Origin: Maritalea myrionectae DSM 19524
Lineage (GTDB): Bacteria; Pseudomonadota; Alphaproteobacteria; Rhizobiales; Devosiaceae
Length of the DNA stretch: 64,000 bases
NCBI RefSeq assembly: GCF_000423365.1
Contig: NZ_AUHV01000004.1
Location: 186,001 to 250,000, forward strand
Reading direction: 5' to 3'
Part shown: positions 35,993-47,509 of the stretch, piece by piece
Position numbering within the stretch: position 1 is the stretch's first letter
Layout of the letters: each line of letters starts with the position of its first letter
Notes under the pieces: generated by a model
What the model was told of the DNA's origin: nothing
Database searches by the model: none
What the model saw: only the letters and a program-made list of their open reading frames with translations
Position numbers and translations under genes: made by a program

Positions 35993-37864
35993 TTATTGGT
36001 CGAGAGCCAGGATCTGATTAAGGGTGCCTTGGTTGATGCTTACGCCCAAATCATCCCGACGTGCGGTGATGAACTGTTGATAAAGGTCATCGGCAACACT
36101 GTCAGACAGTGAAATCAAATTCTGTTGCTCAATTTCGGCTGGTTCTGCAGCCGTGATGTTGGTCACCTGGAACACAATATAGGTGCCATCAGACATGCGT
36201 ACCGCATCGGCATAGCCTTCACCGCCAGAAAATGCAGCGGACGCTACATTGCCAGTGATGAATGAACCATCGCCCCGACGGGTCAGTGGCAAGGATGGCT
36301 GGGCGATTTGGCCCACATTTGACGCCACATCAAAGATTGGCGTGCCATCTTTGACTTCTTGCACAAGGTTGTCGGCTTTTTCGGCGAGCGCTTCGGCACG
36401 TTGATCTTCCAGCCAGGCGGTCTCAAGCTCATCACGCACTTCGTCCAACGCCAAATCACGGGCAGGGGTGGTTTCGAGCAAATCGAACCAAGCCATGGCG
36501 TTGCCACCAATGGTCACCGCCGGAAGCAATGCATCTTCCTCGGCGTTGTTCACAGCCGTGAGCAAACGTTGTTGGCCGTCGTCTGGCAGATCAGCAACAT
36601 CTGTAATGCCGACGCCGGACTGGGTGATCTCAACAGTTTGTGTGCTCAACCCCACATCCGCAGCGATTTCGCTGATGGGACGTAGAGTGGCGCGCTGTTC
36701 TTCGATCTCATCAATTTTGTCGAGGATTTGATCACGCGCCTTCTTGGCATTGACGCGGGCGACCAGTTCGTCGCGGGCTTCCTCGAATGACAATTGTGTT
36801 TCAGGCACAATATTGCGGACCATTACAGCCACTTTGCCACTCTCCGCATCAGCGATGGTGAGGCCCTTATCGCCATCGAACGCAGCAATTGCGATCGCTT
36901 CGTCGGCAATCTCATCACGAGTGACTTGCCCCAATGGGGTTGCGGTGATGCCGAAATTGTTTGCGGCCAAGATTTGGTCAAGTGACTGGCCTGCGGCAAC
37001 GCCTTGAACCAAGGTTTGCGCCTGCGCATCGTCTTTCAAGCGCCAAAGCGTGACATTGCGGGTTTCATCGCTGGTCAGTTGATCGCCTGATGCTTCATAT
37101 TCCGCGCGTAGCTCTTCGTCGGATGCTTCAAGCGAACGGGCCAGGCTTTCTGGTGTGAGCACCAAAATTTCGATCTGCTTTTGAGCTTCAGCGCGATATT
37201 GAGCCTGGTTTTCTTCCAGATAGGCAGCCAACTGCTCTTCAGTTGGCGCTTCGATTGGATCAAGCACATTGTTTGAAAGCGTGAAATAATCAATCGTGCG
37301 GGTGTCGTTTTGCACGCGATTGGTGATTTGCAGGATGGTTTTGGGTGCCATCGCGCCGCCCATCAGGCCGCGAATAACTTGGGAACGCTGAACCGATTCT
37401 GCTTGGGCAGTGATGTATTCGCTTTCGGTATAGCCATTTTGGCGCAGCATTTGCGTGAATTGCTGACGATCAAAAACGCCCAGAGTGGTGGCGAAGTTTG
37501 GATCTTGTGCAATCATTTCTGACACCATTTCGTCAGAAGCGCCGACACCAAAATCAGCCACCATTTGATCAAGCGCTGCGTTGCTGGCCAATTGATTGAG
37601 CACAGAACCGGGAATTCCAAACGCCACAGCCTCTTCGGGCGAGGGCTGGCGGCCGGTCTGGCGCGCAATATTGTTCAACTGGGTGCGGTAAGCGCGATCA
37701 AACTCAACAGCCGATATAGACTGATTGCCTACACGGGCCACAGAGCTGGAGCCTAGATTTGTGAAGACATTTGCGATACCGAACAAGCCAAAGCTTAAAA
37801 TAAGAAGGGCCATCAGAATCTTAGCCACCCATGTGTTCGAGTAGCGTTTAAAGGTATCAAGCAT
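35993..37864 (-). CDS. ppiD: PpiD-type periplasmic chaperone / peptidyl-prolyl isomerase
   Basis: Inner-membrane-anchored periplasmic folding factor, 623 aa. One N-terminal span ('ILMALLILSFGLFGIANVF', about residues 16-35) is followed by a SurA_N-like chaperone domain ('LDQMVADFGVGASDEMVSEM'), a central parvulin-like region with weak conservation and a C-terminal domain. The parvulin core looks degenerate, so isomerase activity is uncertain, as in other PpiD proteins. It heads the trp operon, an arrangement found in related genomes. Confidence 0.88.
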   Translation of the reverse strand: MLDTFKRYSNTWVAKILMALLILSFGLFGIANVFTNLGSSSVARVGNQSISAVEFDRAYRTQLNNIARQTGRQPSPEEAVAFGIPGSVLNQLASNAALDQMVADFGVGASDEMVSEMIAQDPNFATTLGVFDRQQFTQMLRQNGYTESEYITAQAESVQRSQVIRGLMGGAMAPKTILQITNRVQNDTRTIDYFTLSNNVLDPIEAPTEEQLAAYLEENQAQYRAEAQKQIEILVLTPESLARSLEASDEELRAEYEASGDQLTSDETRNVTLWRLKDDAQAQTLVQGVAAGQSLDQILAANNFGITATPLGQVTRDEIADEAIAIAAFDGDKGLTIADAESGKVAVMVRNIVPETQLSFEEARDELVARVNAKKARDQILDKIDEIEEQRATLRPISEIAADVGLSTQTVEITQSGVGITDVADLPDDGQQRLLTAVNNAEEDALLPAVTIGGNAMAWFDLLETTPARDLALDEVRDELETAWLEDQRAEALAEKADNLVQEVKDGTPIFDVASNVGQIAQPSLPLTRRGDGSFITGNVASAAFSGGEGYADAVRMSDGTYIVFQVTNITAAEPAEIEQQNLISLSDSVADDLYQQFITARRDDLGVSINQGTLNQILALDQ

Positions 37865-37890
37865 AGTCTATCCGTTTGTTGTTTGCAGTT

Positions 37891-37945
37891 TTGGACCCCT
37901 GGTCACCAGCGGCGCATAATAGACAGGGTGTACCAAAAATCGCAA
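37891..37945. promoter_or_regulatory. Divergent ppiD-trp / tpiA promoters sharing one -10 region
   Basis: Minus strand: TTGCGA (plus 37940-37945), 18-bp spacer, TATTAT (plus 37916-37921) reads toward ppiD-trp. Plus strand: TTGGAC (37891-37896), 18-bp spacer, CATAAT (37915-37920) reads toward tpiA. The two -10 hexamers overlap, so the promoters would compete for polymerase. Confidence 0.4.
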
Positions 37946-38003
37946 GACGTTGAATGGTTTGTATTTGGGGTTAAACTTAATTTTGGTTCTTGGAAAGGTT
38001 GTC

Positions 38004-38756
38004 ATGACAGAAAAAAACAAAAAACTTATCGCCGGCAATTGGAAAATGAATGGGTTGAGGGGCGCTTTGAGTGAAATTGAGCAGATCGCCAAACAGCTCG
38101 AGGCCTTTAAAGACAAGGGTACTTTTTTGATTTGTCCACCTGCAACATTGATTACGGGTGCGAAAGCGCTGGCGGGCGATAGCCTGCACATTGGCAGCCA
38201 GGACTGCCACAGCGAGCAAAAAGGGGCGTTCACAGGCGATATTAGCGCTGAGATGGTGGCGGACCTTGGTGGCACGTTTGTGATTGTGGGCCATTCAGAA
38301 CGACGCGAGGGCCACGCTGAAACCAACGCAACAGTTAAAGCCAAGGCAAATGCAGGTCTGGGGCAGGGGCTTAAGCCGATTGTGTGTTGTGGCGAAACGC
38401 TGGAGCAACGCGAGGCGGGCGAGGCGATTGGCTTTGTCACACAGCAAATTGCCGAATCGACACCGGATGAATTGAGCAAAGATGGCGAGATCGCCATCGC
38501 TTATGAACCAATCTGGGCCATTGGCACAGGCAAAACGGCTTCGACTGAGGACGTAAAGGAAATGCATGTGGCCTTGCGCAAAACGCTGGTGGAGAAATAT
38601 GGCGAACGCGGCAACAGCATTGAAATTCTTTATGGCGGCTCTGTGAAGCCCGAGAATGCCAACGCGCTGTTGAATACACAGGATGTGGACGGCGCTCTTG
38701 TGGGTGGTGCGAGCCTTAAAGCAGAGAGCTTTTTGGGCATCGTCGCCGCGCTCTAA
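38004..38756 (+). CDS. tpiA: Triosephosphate isomerase
   Basis: Interconverts dihydroxyacetone phosphate and glyceraldehyde-3-phosphate in glycolysis and gluconeogenesis. 250 aa. 'LIAGNWKMNG' with catalytic Lys, 'VGHSERRE' with catalytic His and 'AYEPIWAIGTGKTAS' with catalytic Glu are intact. The ATG at 38004 follows GAAAGG and matches homologues; the longer frame from 37950 is unlikely. Divergent from ppiD. Confidence 0.97.
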   Translation: MTEKNKKLIAGNWKMNGLRGALSEIEQIAKQLEAFKDKGTFLICPPATLITGAKALAGDSLHIGSQDCHSEQKGAFTGDISAEMVADLGGTFVIVGHSERREGHAETNATVKAKANAGLGQGLKPIVCCGETLEQREAGEAIGFVTQQIAESTPDELSKDGEIAIAYEPIWAIGTGKTASTEDVKEMHVALRKTLVEKYGERGNSIEILYGGSVKPENANALLNTQDVDGALVGGASLKAESFLGIVAAL

Positions 38757-38857
38757 ATTCGGACGGGTCAAAAAAACGCCAATTTTGTCTAGCCAATTGG
38801 CGCTATAGTGTGTAGAACGCACGCTGATTTTGTATTCAACAGATTACGGTTTTCCAA

Positions 38858-39271
38858 ATGGAAACAGTTTTGATTGTGGCGCACCTATTTATCGTGGTGG
38901 CGCTTATTGCAGTAATTTTGATGCAGCGCTCTGAAGGCGGCGGCCTTGGCATGGGCGGCGGTGGAGGCGGCGGAGGCGGCGGCTTCATGTCTGCACGTTC
39001 TTCTGCCAACCTTTTGACCCGCACCACAGGCATCTTGGCGGCACTTTTCTTTGCGACCTCGATTGGCCTGACTGTTTTGGGGCAGCTCGACAATCGTGCC
39101 GACAGCATTCTGGAACGGGCGACCGACCAAACTGAAGGCGACGTGACTGTGCTTGATGCGCTGAACAATTTGCAAGGTGATACACCAGCGGACGAGAACG
39201 AACTCGACCTGCCGGTGCCCACAGCAGAAGAGCCGGCGCCAGACGCGCCAACTGAGACACCTTCTCAGTAA
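38858..39271 (+). CDS. secG: Protein translocase subunit SecG
   Basis: Small subunit of the SecYEG channel, 137 aa. Two membrane spans ('TVLIVAHLFIVVALIAVIL' and 'TGILAALFFATSIGLTVLG') flank a cytoplasmic loop with an exceptional glycine run (ten consecutive Gly after GMG). The C-terminal tail of about 60 residues is acidic and Pro/Glu-rich, longer than in E. coli SecG (110 aa), as in other alphaproteobacteria. The loop's GGN codon run is a plausible slippage site. A strong terminator follows. Confidence 0.94.
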   Translation: METVLIVAHLFIVVALIAVILMQRSEGGGLGMGGGGGGGGGGFMSARSSANLLTRTTGILAALFFATSIGLTVLGQLDNRADSILERATDQTEGDVTVLDALNNLQGDTPADENELDLPVPTAEEPAPDAPTETPSQ

Positions 39272-39295
39272 GCTGTTGAAAAATTGGGAATGTTT

Positions 39296-41012
<1,717 letters not shown>

Positions 41013-41013
<1 letters not shown>

Positions 41014-41195
41014 TGGCTGAGGTGGTCAATCTTCGACAAGCGCGCAAAAACAAGAAGCGGGCTGAAAAGGAAGAATTGGCCGCCGCCAATCGCCATAAGC
41101 ATGGGCAAAAAAAGTCAGTCAAAAAGCTGCATGAAGCCCAAGATATGCTGTCGCAGAAAAAGCTGGATCAGCAAAAGTTAGACAAAGACAAATAG
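41013..41195 (+). CDS. DUF4169-family small basic protein
   Basis: 60-aa highly charged protein ('MAEVVNLRQARKNKKRAEKE', then Lys/Gln/Glu-rich helix). The N-terminus matches the DUF4169 family of alphaproteobacteria, whose function is unknown. It is translationally coupled to pyrG by a one-base overlap and closed by a terminator that begins in its stop codon. The sequence looks like one long helix, which would fit a nucleic-acid-binding or ribosome-associated protein; that is a guess. Confidence 0.8.
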
Positions 41196-41219
41196 GCCGC
41201 CTTGTGCGGCCTTTTTTTT
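41194..41219 (+). terminator. Intrinsic terminator of pyrG-DUF4169
   Basis: AGGCCGC (41194-41200) and GCGGCCT (41206-41212) form a 7-bp stem with a 5-base loop, followed by a run of eight T ending at 41219. Confidence 0.92.
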
Positions 41220-41241
41220 AGCGGTTTCTTGGGATTGAAAT

Positions 41242-41266
41242 GGAACTTTCGGTCCGTCATTTCGTT
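41242..41266 (+). promoter_or_regulatory. Candidate EcfG (general stress) promoter for the rhodanese gene
   Basis: GGAAC (41242-41246), 16-bp spacer, CGTT (41263-41266): an exact match to the alphaproteobacterial EcfG/RpoE2 consensus GGAAC-N16/17-CGTT. It faces the rhodanese gene with a leader of about 105 nt. The nine specified bases and the correct spacer make it better than a typical chance match, but it remains a prediction. Confidence 0.6.
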
Positions 41267-41376
41267 TTATTAAAATCACGCAAGTCCATTGTTCGCACAA
41301 TAACTTGATTTGGCGGCAATGGTTGCGCGGGATAAAACGCATTTGGCTTGTACACATTTAAACCAAAGGAAATTTC

Positions 41377-41751
41377 ATGAAAACCGCTCAGCATTTTTTG
41401 GAAGAAGCAAACAGTGTCGTGCCGCGCATTTCAGCGGAAGAGGCCAAGAACTTTCACGGCAAAAGCAATGCTGTTTTTGTAGATGTTCGCGATTCAGGCG
41501 ACATTGCAAAATCTGGCACTGTGAAGGATGCCGTGCGTATTCCACGTGGCTTTATCGAATTTGCAGCCGACGAAAACACGCCGCTTTATAACCCTGCACT
41601 GAAGCAGGATGCCGATATCTATCTTGTATGTGGCGCAGGCGGCCAAGCTGCACTGGCGGGGAAAACCCTAAAAGATATGGGATTTAACTCCGTGACCAAT
41701 ATTGGTGGTTTTGGCGACTGGAAAGAAGCGGGCGGTCCCGTCGAGATCTAG
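41377..41751 (+). CDS. Rhodanese-like sulfurtransferase
   Basis: Single-domain rhodanese, 124 aa. 'NAVFVDVRDSGDIAKSGTVK' and 'AVRIPRGFIEFAADE' are the usual first half. The active-site loop carries Cys85 ('LVCGAGGQAALAGKTL'), where the more common form is CxxGxRS, so Arg-Ser is replaced by Gln-Ala and substrate preference may differ. The end 'NIGGFGDWKEAGGPVE' is typical. Likely role: persulfide transfer or sulfide/cyanide handling in the cytoplasm (no signal peptide). An AAAGGAAA site precedes the ATG. The upstream EcfG-type promoter suggests stress induction. Convergent with the next gene (11 bp). Confidence 0.9.
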   Translation: MKTAQHFLEEANSVVPRISAEEAKNFHGKSNAVFVDVRDSGDIAKSGTVKDAVRIPRGFIEFAADENTPLYNPALKQDADIYLVCGAGGQAALAGKTLKDMGFNSVTNIGGFGDWKEAGGPVEI

Positions 41752-41762
41752 ACCTAGCTCTT

Positions 41763-42983
41763 CTAGTTCTCCGTTATATAGATTGGGGCGAAACCGCCAC
41801 CATTTGTGCGGAAGTTGGTGGTCTGCCCAGCGTAAAGCCGTGCGGCAGCGGCGAACGTTTCGCCGCGGTAGGTGTAAAACCGCAAATCAGATTTGAGGGG
41901 CGTTAGATCGCTTTCATTTTTGGTCAGGCGCAACGCTGGCTTAAAATTGCGCTGCGCGATATAGGGGGTAGACACTATATACGCCCAGCTTTTCTTGGTG
42001 ACCTTGTCGCCGCGGAACACCGCTTTGCCAGCGTGACCATCCAAAGGTTTGAAGAAATATTGTTTGCGCTTTGCCCACAATTCATCGGCATTGGCCGCTG
42101 TGACAAACTGCGCTTGGATCAAATCGATCAATAGTGATTGTTCGCCTGCCGAACAGTTTAGGCCTTCAAGAAAGTTTGTGTCCGCCAGATAGGCCAAGTT
42201 GGCCTTACTGGCGTAAAGGGCATGATGTTTCGGATTGGGGCTAAGCACAATCTGGTCGGCCATATATGCTTGTTTCAGCGCTTGGTGAGTGGGCGTTTCG
42301 AGATAAAAATCTGTCGAACGGTTGTACACCAGGTCGATGCGTTCACCGTCTACCAGCAACGATTGTCCATCCCAATGCAGATCAGCCGGATCTGCGATCA
42401 ACACTTTATAGCCAGCGTCTGCAAGCAGGTTGGCGGTTAGTTGAAACTCTTCATAAAGAAACTGCTCTTTCGGCATTTCATCGATGATGGCAATGGTCTT
42501 TAAGGGGCGGTTCTGGCCCGACAAGGTCCATTCGGTTTCGAACATGTTTTGCACAAATCCATCAAACCCTGGCCAATGAAGCGGCGTCTCTTTCCAGCAA
42601 CAGATGTCTTGCGCCTGCTGCAGCTTATCGACCAGCATCGCGCCACCGGCGTTGGTGTTGATCTCGATGAGGTTCAATTGATCTTCGGCCAAATGAAAGT
42701 CATAGCTCATAAACATGCCCGCATTTGTGACCGGGTGTTTGGCAATCTTGGGGGCTTTTTCGAGGATTTTGGCCTGAAAAGCCGGTTTATCGATTTGGGC
42801 CTGCACCACTGAAATGGCGTGTTCCGCACGCTCCAATTGTGCGCGGGACAGGAACAATGGGGTTGGGGCAAAGAAGTTTTGGGCGAATTCAGGCAGCTTT
42901 GCTGGCGCCAGCGATTGGCATGGGCAATGCTGGTTTAGCCAATTGGCGGTTTGCCGCTGATTGCAGTTTGAATTGTCCGTCAT
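41763..42983 (-). CDS. Uncharacterised ATP-grasp-like protein
   Basis: 406-aa soluble protein, family not named with confidence. The C-terminal half resembles ATP-grasp enzymes: 'YFFKPLDGHAGKAVFRG' looks like the phosphate-binding Lys and glycine loop, 'YIVSTPYIAQRNFKP' and 'DLRFYTYRGETFAAAARLY' look like the adenine and Mg-binding strands, and the end is 'TNFRTNGGGFAPI'. An N-terminal 'NLIEINTNAGGAML' could be a second acidic Mg site, as in circularly permuted or glutathionylspermidine-synthase-like members. That suggests ATP-dependent ligation of a carboxylate to an amine. It is a single gene with its own upstream region (181 bp to eno). It lies where kdsA is often found in relatives. Confidence 0.6.
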   Translation of the reverse strand: MTDNSNCNQRQTANWLNQHCPCQSLAPAKLPEFAQNFFAPTPLFLSRAQLERAEHAISVVQAQIDKPAFQAKILEKAPKIAKHPVTNAGMFMSYDFHLAEDQLNLIEINTNAGGAMLVDKLQQAQDICCWKETPLHWPGFDGFVQNMFETEWTLSGQNRPLKTIAIIDEMPKEQFLYEEFQLTANLLADAGYKVLIADPADLHWDGQSLLVDGERIDLVYNRSTDFYLETPTHQALKQAYMADQIVLSPNPKHHALYASKANLAYLADTNFLEGLNCSAGEQSLLIDLIQAQFVTAANADELWAKRKQYFFKPLDGHAGKAVFRGDKVTKKSWAYIVSTPYIAQRNFKPALRLTKNESDLTPLKSDLRFYTYRGETFAAAARLYAGQTTNFRTNGGGFAPIYITEN

Positions 42984-43125
42984 AAGTGCTCACCATCCTT
43001 TTATCGTAAAATAACGATGAAATAAAAAATTGCAACAGAACGGCGCGATAAATGTTCAAATATATCGGTTTCGCGTGCCGACTTTCACGAAGTGGACTTT
43101 GCAACCATTAATTTTGCAGTTATGA

Positions 43126-44439
<1,314 letters not shown>

Positions 44440-44469
44440 CAGCCGACCTTACGACTGAAACTGAATTTA

Positions 44470-44502
44470 GGGGTGTCACGAATGTGGCATCCCTTTATTT
44501 TT
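44470..44502 (+). terminator. Probable terminator after eno
   Basis: GGGGTGTCAC (44470-44479) can pair with GTGGCATCCC (44484-44493) through ten base pairs including two G-U wobbles, loop GAAT, followed by TTTATTTTT. Confidence 0.7.
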
Positions 44503-44570
44503 GAAAGAAGGTGTTAACGGCTTGTTTGGTATAGTCCAGCCAGTTTAGTTTTGCGTAATTATAGGTTGTT

Positions 44571-44888
44571 ATGCCCACCCGCCTCAAAAAACCTTCTTTG
44601 ACCAACAAGCTGCTGATTGCTGCGCTATTGCTCGGCTTTCAAGGCTATCTGGCGCATCATGCGCTAAACGGCCAATATGGCGTTAATTCTCAAAGAGAGC
44701 TGGTTCAACGCAAAGCCCAGCTAACGGTGCAAAACCAATTGTTGGATTATCGCATCGAAACGGCCAAGAATCGAAATTCTTTGTTGGTTGCTGATCGATT
44801 AGATCCTGATATGCTAAGTGAACGTGCGAGGGGACTTCTTGGATGGAGTAACCCGGATGACGTTTTGATTGCCATCGACCAAGAATAA
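44571..44888 (+). CDS. ftsB: Septum formation initiator FtsB/DivIC family
   Basis: Bitopic cell-division protein that with FtsL and FtsQ activates septal wall synthesis. 105 aa: short cytoplasmic N-terminus, one membrane span ('LLIAALLLGFQGYLAHHAL', about 14-32), periplasmic coiled coil ('RELVQRKAQLTVQNQLLDYR'), then a C-terminal 'DPDMLSERARGLLGWSNPDD', the conserved FtsB end. Position between eno and pdhA is standard in alphaproteobacteria. Confidence 0.9.
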   Translation: MPTRLKKPSLTNKLLIAALLLGFQGYLAHHALNGQYGVNSQRELVQRKAQLTVQNQLLDYRIETAKNRNSLLVADRLDPDMLSERARGLLGWSNPDDVLIAIDQE

Positions 44889-44891
44889 CTT

Positions 44892-44923
44892 AAATCCGGT
44901 TAATTATTGCATTTAACCGATTT
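44892..44923 (+). promoter_or_regulatory. Inverted repeat between ftsB and pdhA
   Basis: CGGTTAA (44897-44903) and TTAACCG (44913-44919) are a perfect 7-bp inverted repeat with a 9-base centre; AAAT and ATTT extend it by four pairs past one bulged C. It starts 4 bp after the ftsB stop. The tract that follows has only four T in a row (ATTTTCTT), so it may be a weak terminator or an operator for the pdh promoter. Confidence 0.4.
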
Positions 44924-45060
44924 CGAGTTAACTAGATTTTCTTCAATCAAAACAATGCACAAGCATGCATTTGGCGTGTTTTTGAGAGCTTTGTTTTGCG
45001 TTTCATCCAAACTAAACTGTGTCATAGATACGGAACAATCGGGTCCAGATGGAGATTTCA

Positions 45061-46074
45061 ATGCCTAAAAAGACCGATGCGGCGGCCAAAGCAAGCACAA
45101 AGGCCAATATGCCCGCGTTCACCAAGGAAGAAGAGCTACACGCCTATAAGGAAATGCTTTTGATCCGTCGCTTTGAAGAAAAAGCGGGACAAATGTACGG
45201 TATGGGCCTGATTGGCGGTTTTTGCCACCTTTACATCGGCCAAGAAGCCGTTGTCACCGGGATCACTATGGCCTCGAAAAAAGGCGATGCGTCTATCACA
45301 GGGTATCGTGACCATGGTCACATGCTTGTTGTTGGACTTGACCCCAAGGCTGTGATGGCTGAATTGACTGGGCGCAAAGGCGGCTTGTCGAAGGGCAAGG
45401 GCGGCTCCATGCACATGTTCTCTGAAGAAGAGCGCTTTTATGGCGGCAATGGCATTGTGGGCGCTCAAGTAAGCTTGGGCACAGGCTTGGCGTTTGCGGC
45501 GCAATATCGCGGTGAAGACACAGTGAGCCTCACATATTTTGGTGACGGTGCGTCCAACCAAGGCCAGGTATATGAAAGCTTCAATATGGCGAAGCTTTGG
45601 AATTTGCCCGTTGTCTACATCATTGAGAACAACAAATATGCCATGGGCACGAGCGTTGAGCGCTCTGCCGCGACCACCGATTTGTCGCAGCGTGGCGCGT
45701 CGTTCGATATTCCTGGCGAGCAGGTCGATGGGATGGATGTGCGCATGGTGCGTGACGCCGCTGAACGCGCGATCACCCATGCACGAGAAGGCAAAGGGCC
45801 TTACATCCTAGAGATGCTCACCTACCGTTATCGTGGCCACTCCATGTCTGACCCAGCGAAATATCGCTCGAAAGACGAAGTGCAATCCATGCGTTCAGAG
45901 CGTGATCCGATTGAACAGGTGAAGTCACGTTTGCTGGAAAATGATTGGGCGACGGAAGACGAGCTCAAGGATATCGACAAGGATGTTCGAGCCGTTGTTT
46001 CTGAAGCAGCCGATTTTGCCACCAATGATCCAGAGCCTGATCCAGAAGAGCTCTACACCGAGATCACCGTTTAA
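45061..46074 (+). CDS. pdhA: Pyruvate dehydrogenase E1 component, alpha subunit
   Basis: Thiamine-diphosphate-dependent decarboxylation of pyruvate, alpha chain of the heterotetrameric E1. 337 aa from ATG 45061; GGAG lies six bases upstream, favouring it over the in-frame ATG at 45049. ThDP/Mg motif 'YFGDGASNQGQVYESFNMAK' through 'IIENNKYAMGTS', and the phosphorylation-loop-like region 'YRYRGHSMSDPAKYRSK' are conserved. First gene of the pdhABC-lpd-lipA cluster. Confidence 0.97.
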   Translation: MPKKTDAAAKASTKANMPAFTKEEELHAYKEMLLIRRFEEKAGQMYGMGLIGGFCHLYIGQEAVVTGITMASKKGDASITGYRDHGHMLVVGLDPKAVMAELTGRKGGLSKGKGGSMHMFSEEERFYGGNGIVGAQVSLGTGLAFAAQYRGEDTVSLTYFGDGASNQGQVYESFNMAKLWNLPVVYIIENNKYAMGTSVERSAATTDLSQRGASFDIPGEQVDGMDVRMVRDAAERAITHAREGKGPYILEMLTYRYRGHSMSDPAKYRSKDEVQSMRSERDPIEQVKSRLLENDWATEDELKDIDKDVRAVVSEAADFATNDPEPDPEELYTEITV

Positions 46075-46098
46075 GTCAGCGAAATCAGGAGAATATAG

Positions 46099-47496
46099 AT
46101 GTCAGTAGAAATTTTGATGCCTGCATTGTCGCCGACGATGGAAGAGGGCAATTTGGCCAAGTGGCTCGTTAAAGAGGGCGACACCGTATCCGCAGGTGAC
46201 GTGATCGCCGAGATCGAAACCGACAAGGCCACCATGGAAGTCGAAGCCGTGGATGAGGGCACCATCGGCAAGATCGTTGTGGAAGAAGGCGCGCAGAATG
46301 TGAAGGTCAACAGCGTGATTGCGGTGTTGATTGAAGAAGGTGAGAGTGCCGACGACATTAAAGTCGACACATCAGAACCTGAAGCCAGCGAAGAGCCAAA
46401 GCAAAAAGATCCCGAAGAATCTGGGCCAAGCGAAGAAGAAAAGCCTTCAGTTCCCGCAGCGCCGGTTTTTGAAGCACAAGCTGATTCTGAAGTGCCTGAA
46501 GGCACCGAAATGGTTTCCACCACCGTGCGCGAAGCGTTGCGCGATGCGATGGCCGAAGAAATGCGCGCAGATGGCGATGTGTTTGTGATGGGTGAAGAAG
46601 TTGCCGAATATCAAGGCGCTTATAAGGTCACCCAAGGACTGTTGCAGGAATTTGGCGCTAAGCGCGTGATCGATACACCGATTACCGAGCATGGCTTTGC
46701 CGGGTTGGGCGTTGGCGCTGCATTTGCAGGGCTTAAACCTATTGTTGAGTTTATGACCTTCAACTTCGCCATGCAGGCGATTGACCAGATCATCAACTCT
46801 GCAGCGAAAACCCGCTACATGTCTGGCGGGCAAATGAGTTCACCGATTGTGTTCCGTGGCCCGAACGGCCCGGCGGCGCGTGTGGGTGCGCAACACAGCC
46901 AAGACTTTTCAGCTTGGTATGCGCATATTCCAGGGTTGATCGTTGTGTCACCTTATTCCGCGGCTGATGCAAAAGGCTTGCTGAAATCAGCGATCCGCAA
47001 TCCAAACCCGGTTGTGTTCCTTGAGAACGAGCTTTTGTACGGTCAATCATTTGATGTGCCAAAGCTTGACGATTGGACTGTGCCATTGGGCAAAGCCAAA
47101 GTGGTGCGCGAAGGGGCGGATGTCACCATCGTGTCGCACTCTATGGGTATGCGCTATGCAACGGAAGCGACGGAAAAGCTGGTTGAATCTGGCGTTGACG
47201 TCGAGTTGATCGATTTGCGGACACTGCGCCCATTGGATATGCCCACTGTGGTTGAATCAGTAAAGAAAACAGGTCGTTGTGTGACTGTTGAAGAAGGTTG
47301 GCCACAAGGATCAATCGGTTCTGAAATTGCCGCACGTTTGATGGATGAGGCATTTGATTATCTGGATGCGCCGGTTGTGCGGGTGACAGGCAAAGATGTA
47401 CCGATGCCATATGCTGCCAATCTTGAAAAACTGGCGCTGCCATCAACAAAAGAAGTGATTGAAGCGGTGAACACCGTAACTTATCGCCAAGTTTAG
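46099..47496 (+). CDS. pdhB: Pyruvate dehydrogenase E1 beta subunit with N-terminal lipoyl domain
   Basis: Beta chain of E1, 465 aa. Residues 1 to about 80 are a biotinyl/lipoyl domain with the lipoylated Lys in '[13 protein letters not shown]'; an acidic Pro/Glu linker follows, then the transketolase-like beta subunit from '[20 protein letters not shown]' on. E1-beta with its own lipoyl arm is a known alphaproteobacterial trait. The domain is almost identical to that of PdhC. Confidence 0.97.
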   Translation: MSVEILMPALSPTMEEGNLAKWLVKEGDTVSAGDVIAEIETDKATMEVEAVDEGTIGKIVVEEGAQNVKVNSVIAVLIEEGESADDIKVDTSEPEASEEPKQKDPEESGPSEEEKPSVPAAPVFEAQADSEVPEGTEMVSTTVREALRDAMAEEMRADGDVFVMGEEVAEYQGAYKVTQGLLQEFGAKRVIDTPITEHGFAGLGVGAAFAGLKPIVEFMTFNFAMQAIDQIINSAAKTRYMSGGQMSSPIVFRGPNGPAARVGAQHSQDFSAWYAHIPGLIVVSPYSAADAKGLLKSAIRNPNPVVFLENELLYGQSFDVPKLDDWTVPLGKAKVVREGADVTIVSHSMGMRYATEATEKLVESGVDVELIDLRTLRPLDMPTVVESVKKTGRCVTVEEGWPQGSIGSEIAARLMDEAFDYLDAPVVRVTGKDVPMPYAANLEKLALPSTKEVIEAVNTVTYRQV

Positions 47497-47509
47497 GGAG
47501 TAATGAGGG

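Noticed and set aside
38931-38990. Frameshift in secG within the glycine-codon run
   Set aside because: The frame continues through the run into a good second membrane span and C-terminal tail, so the gene is intact as sequenced.
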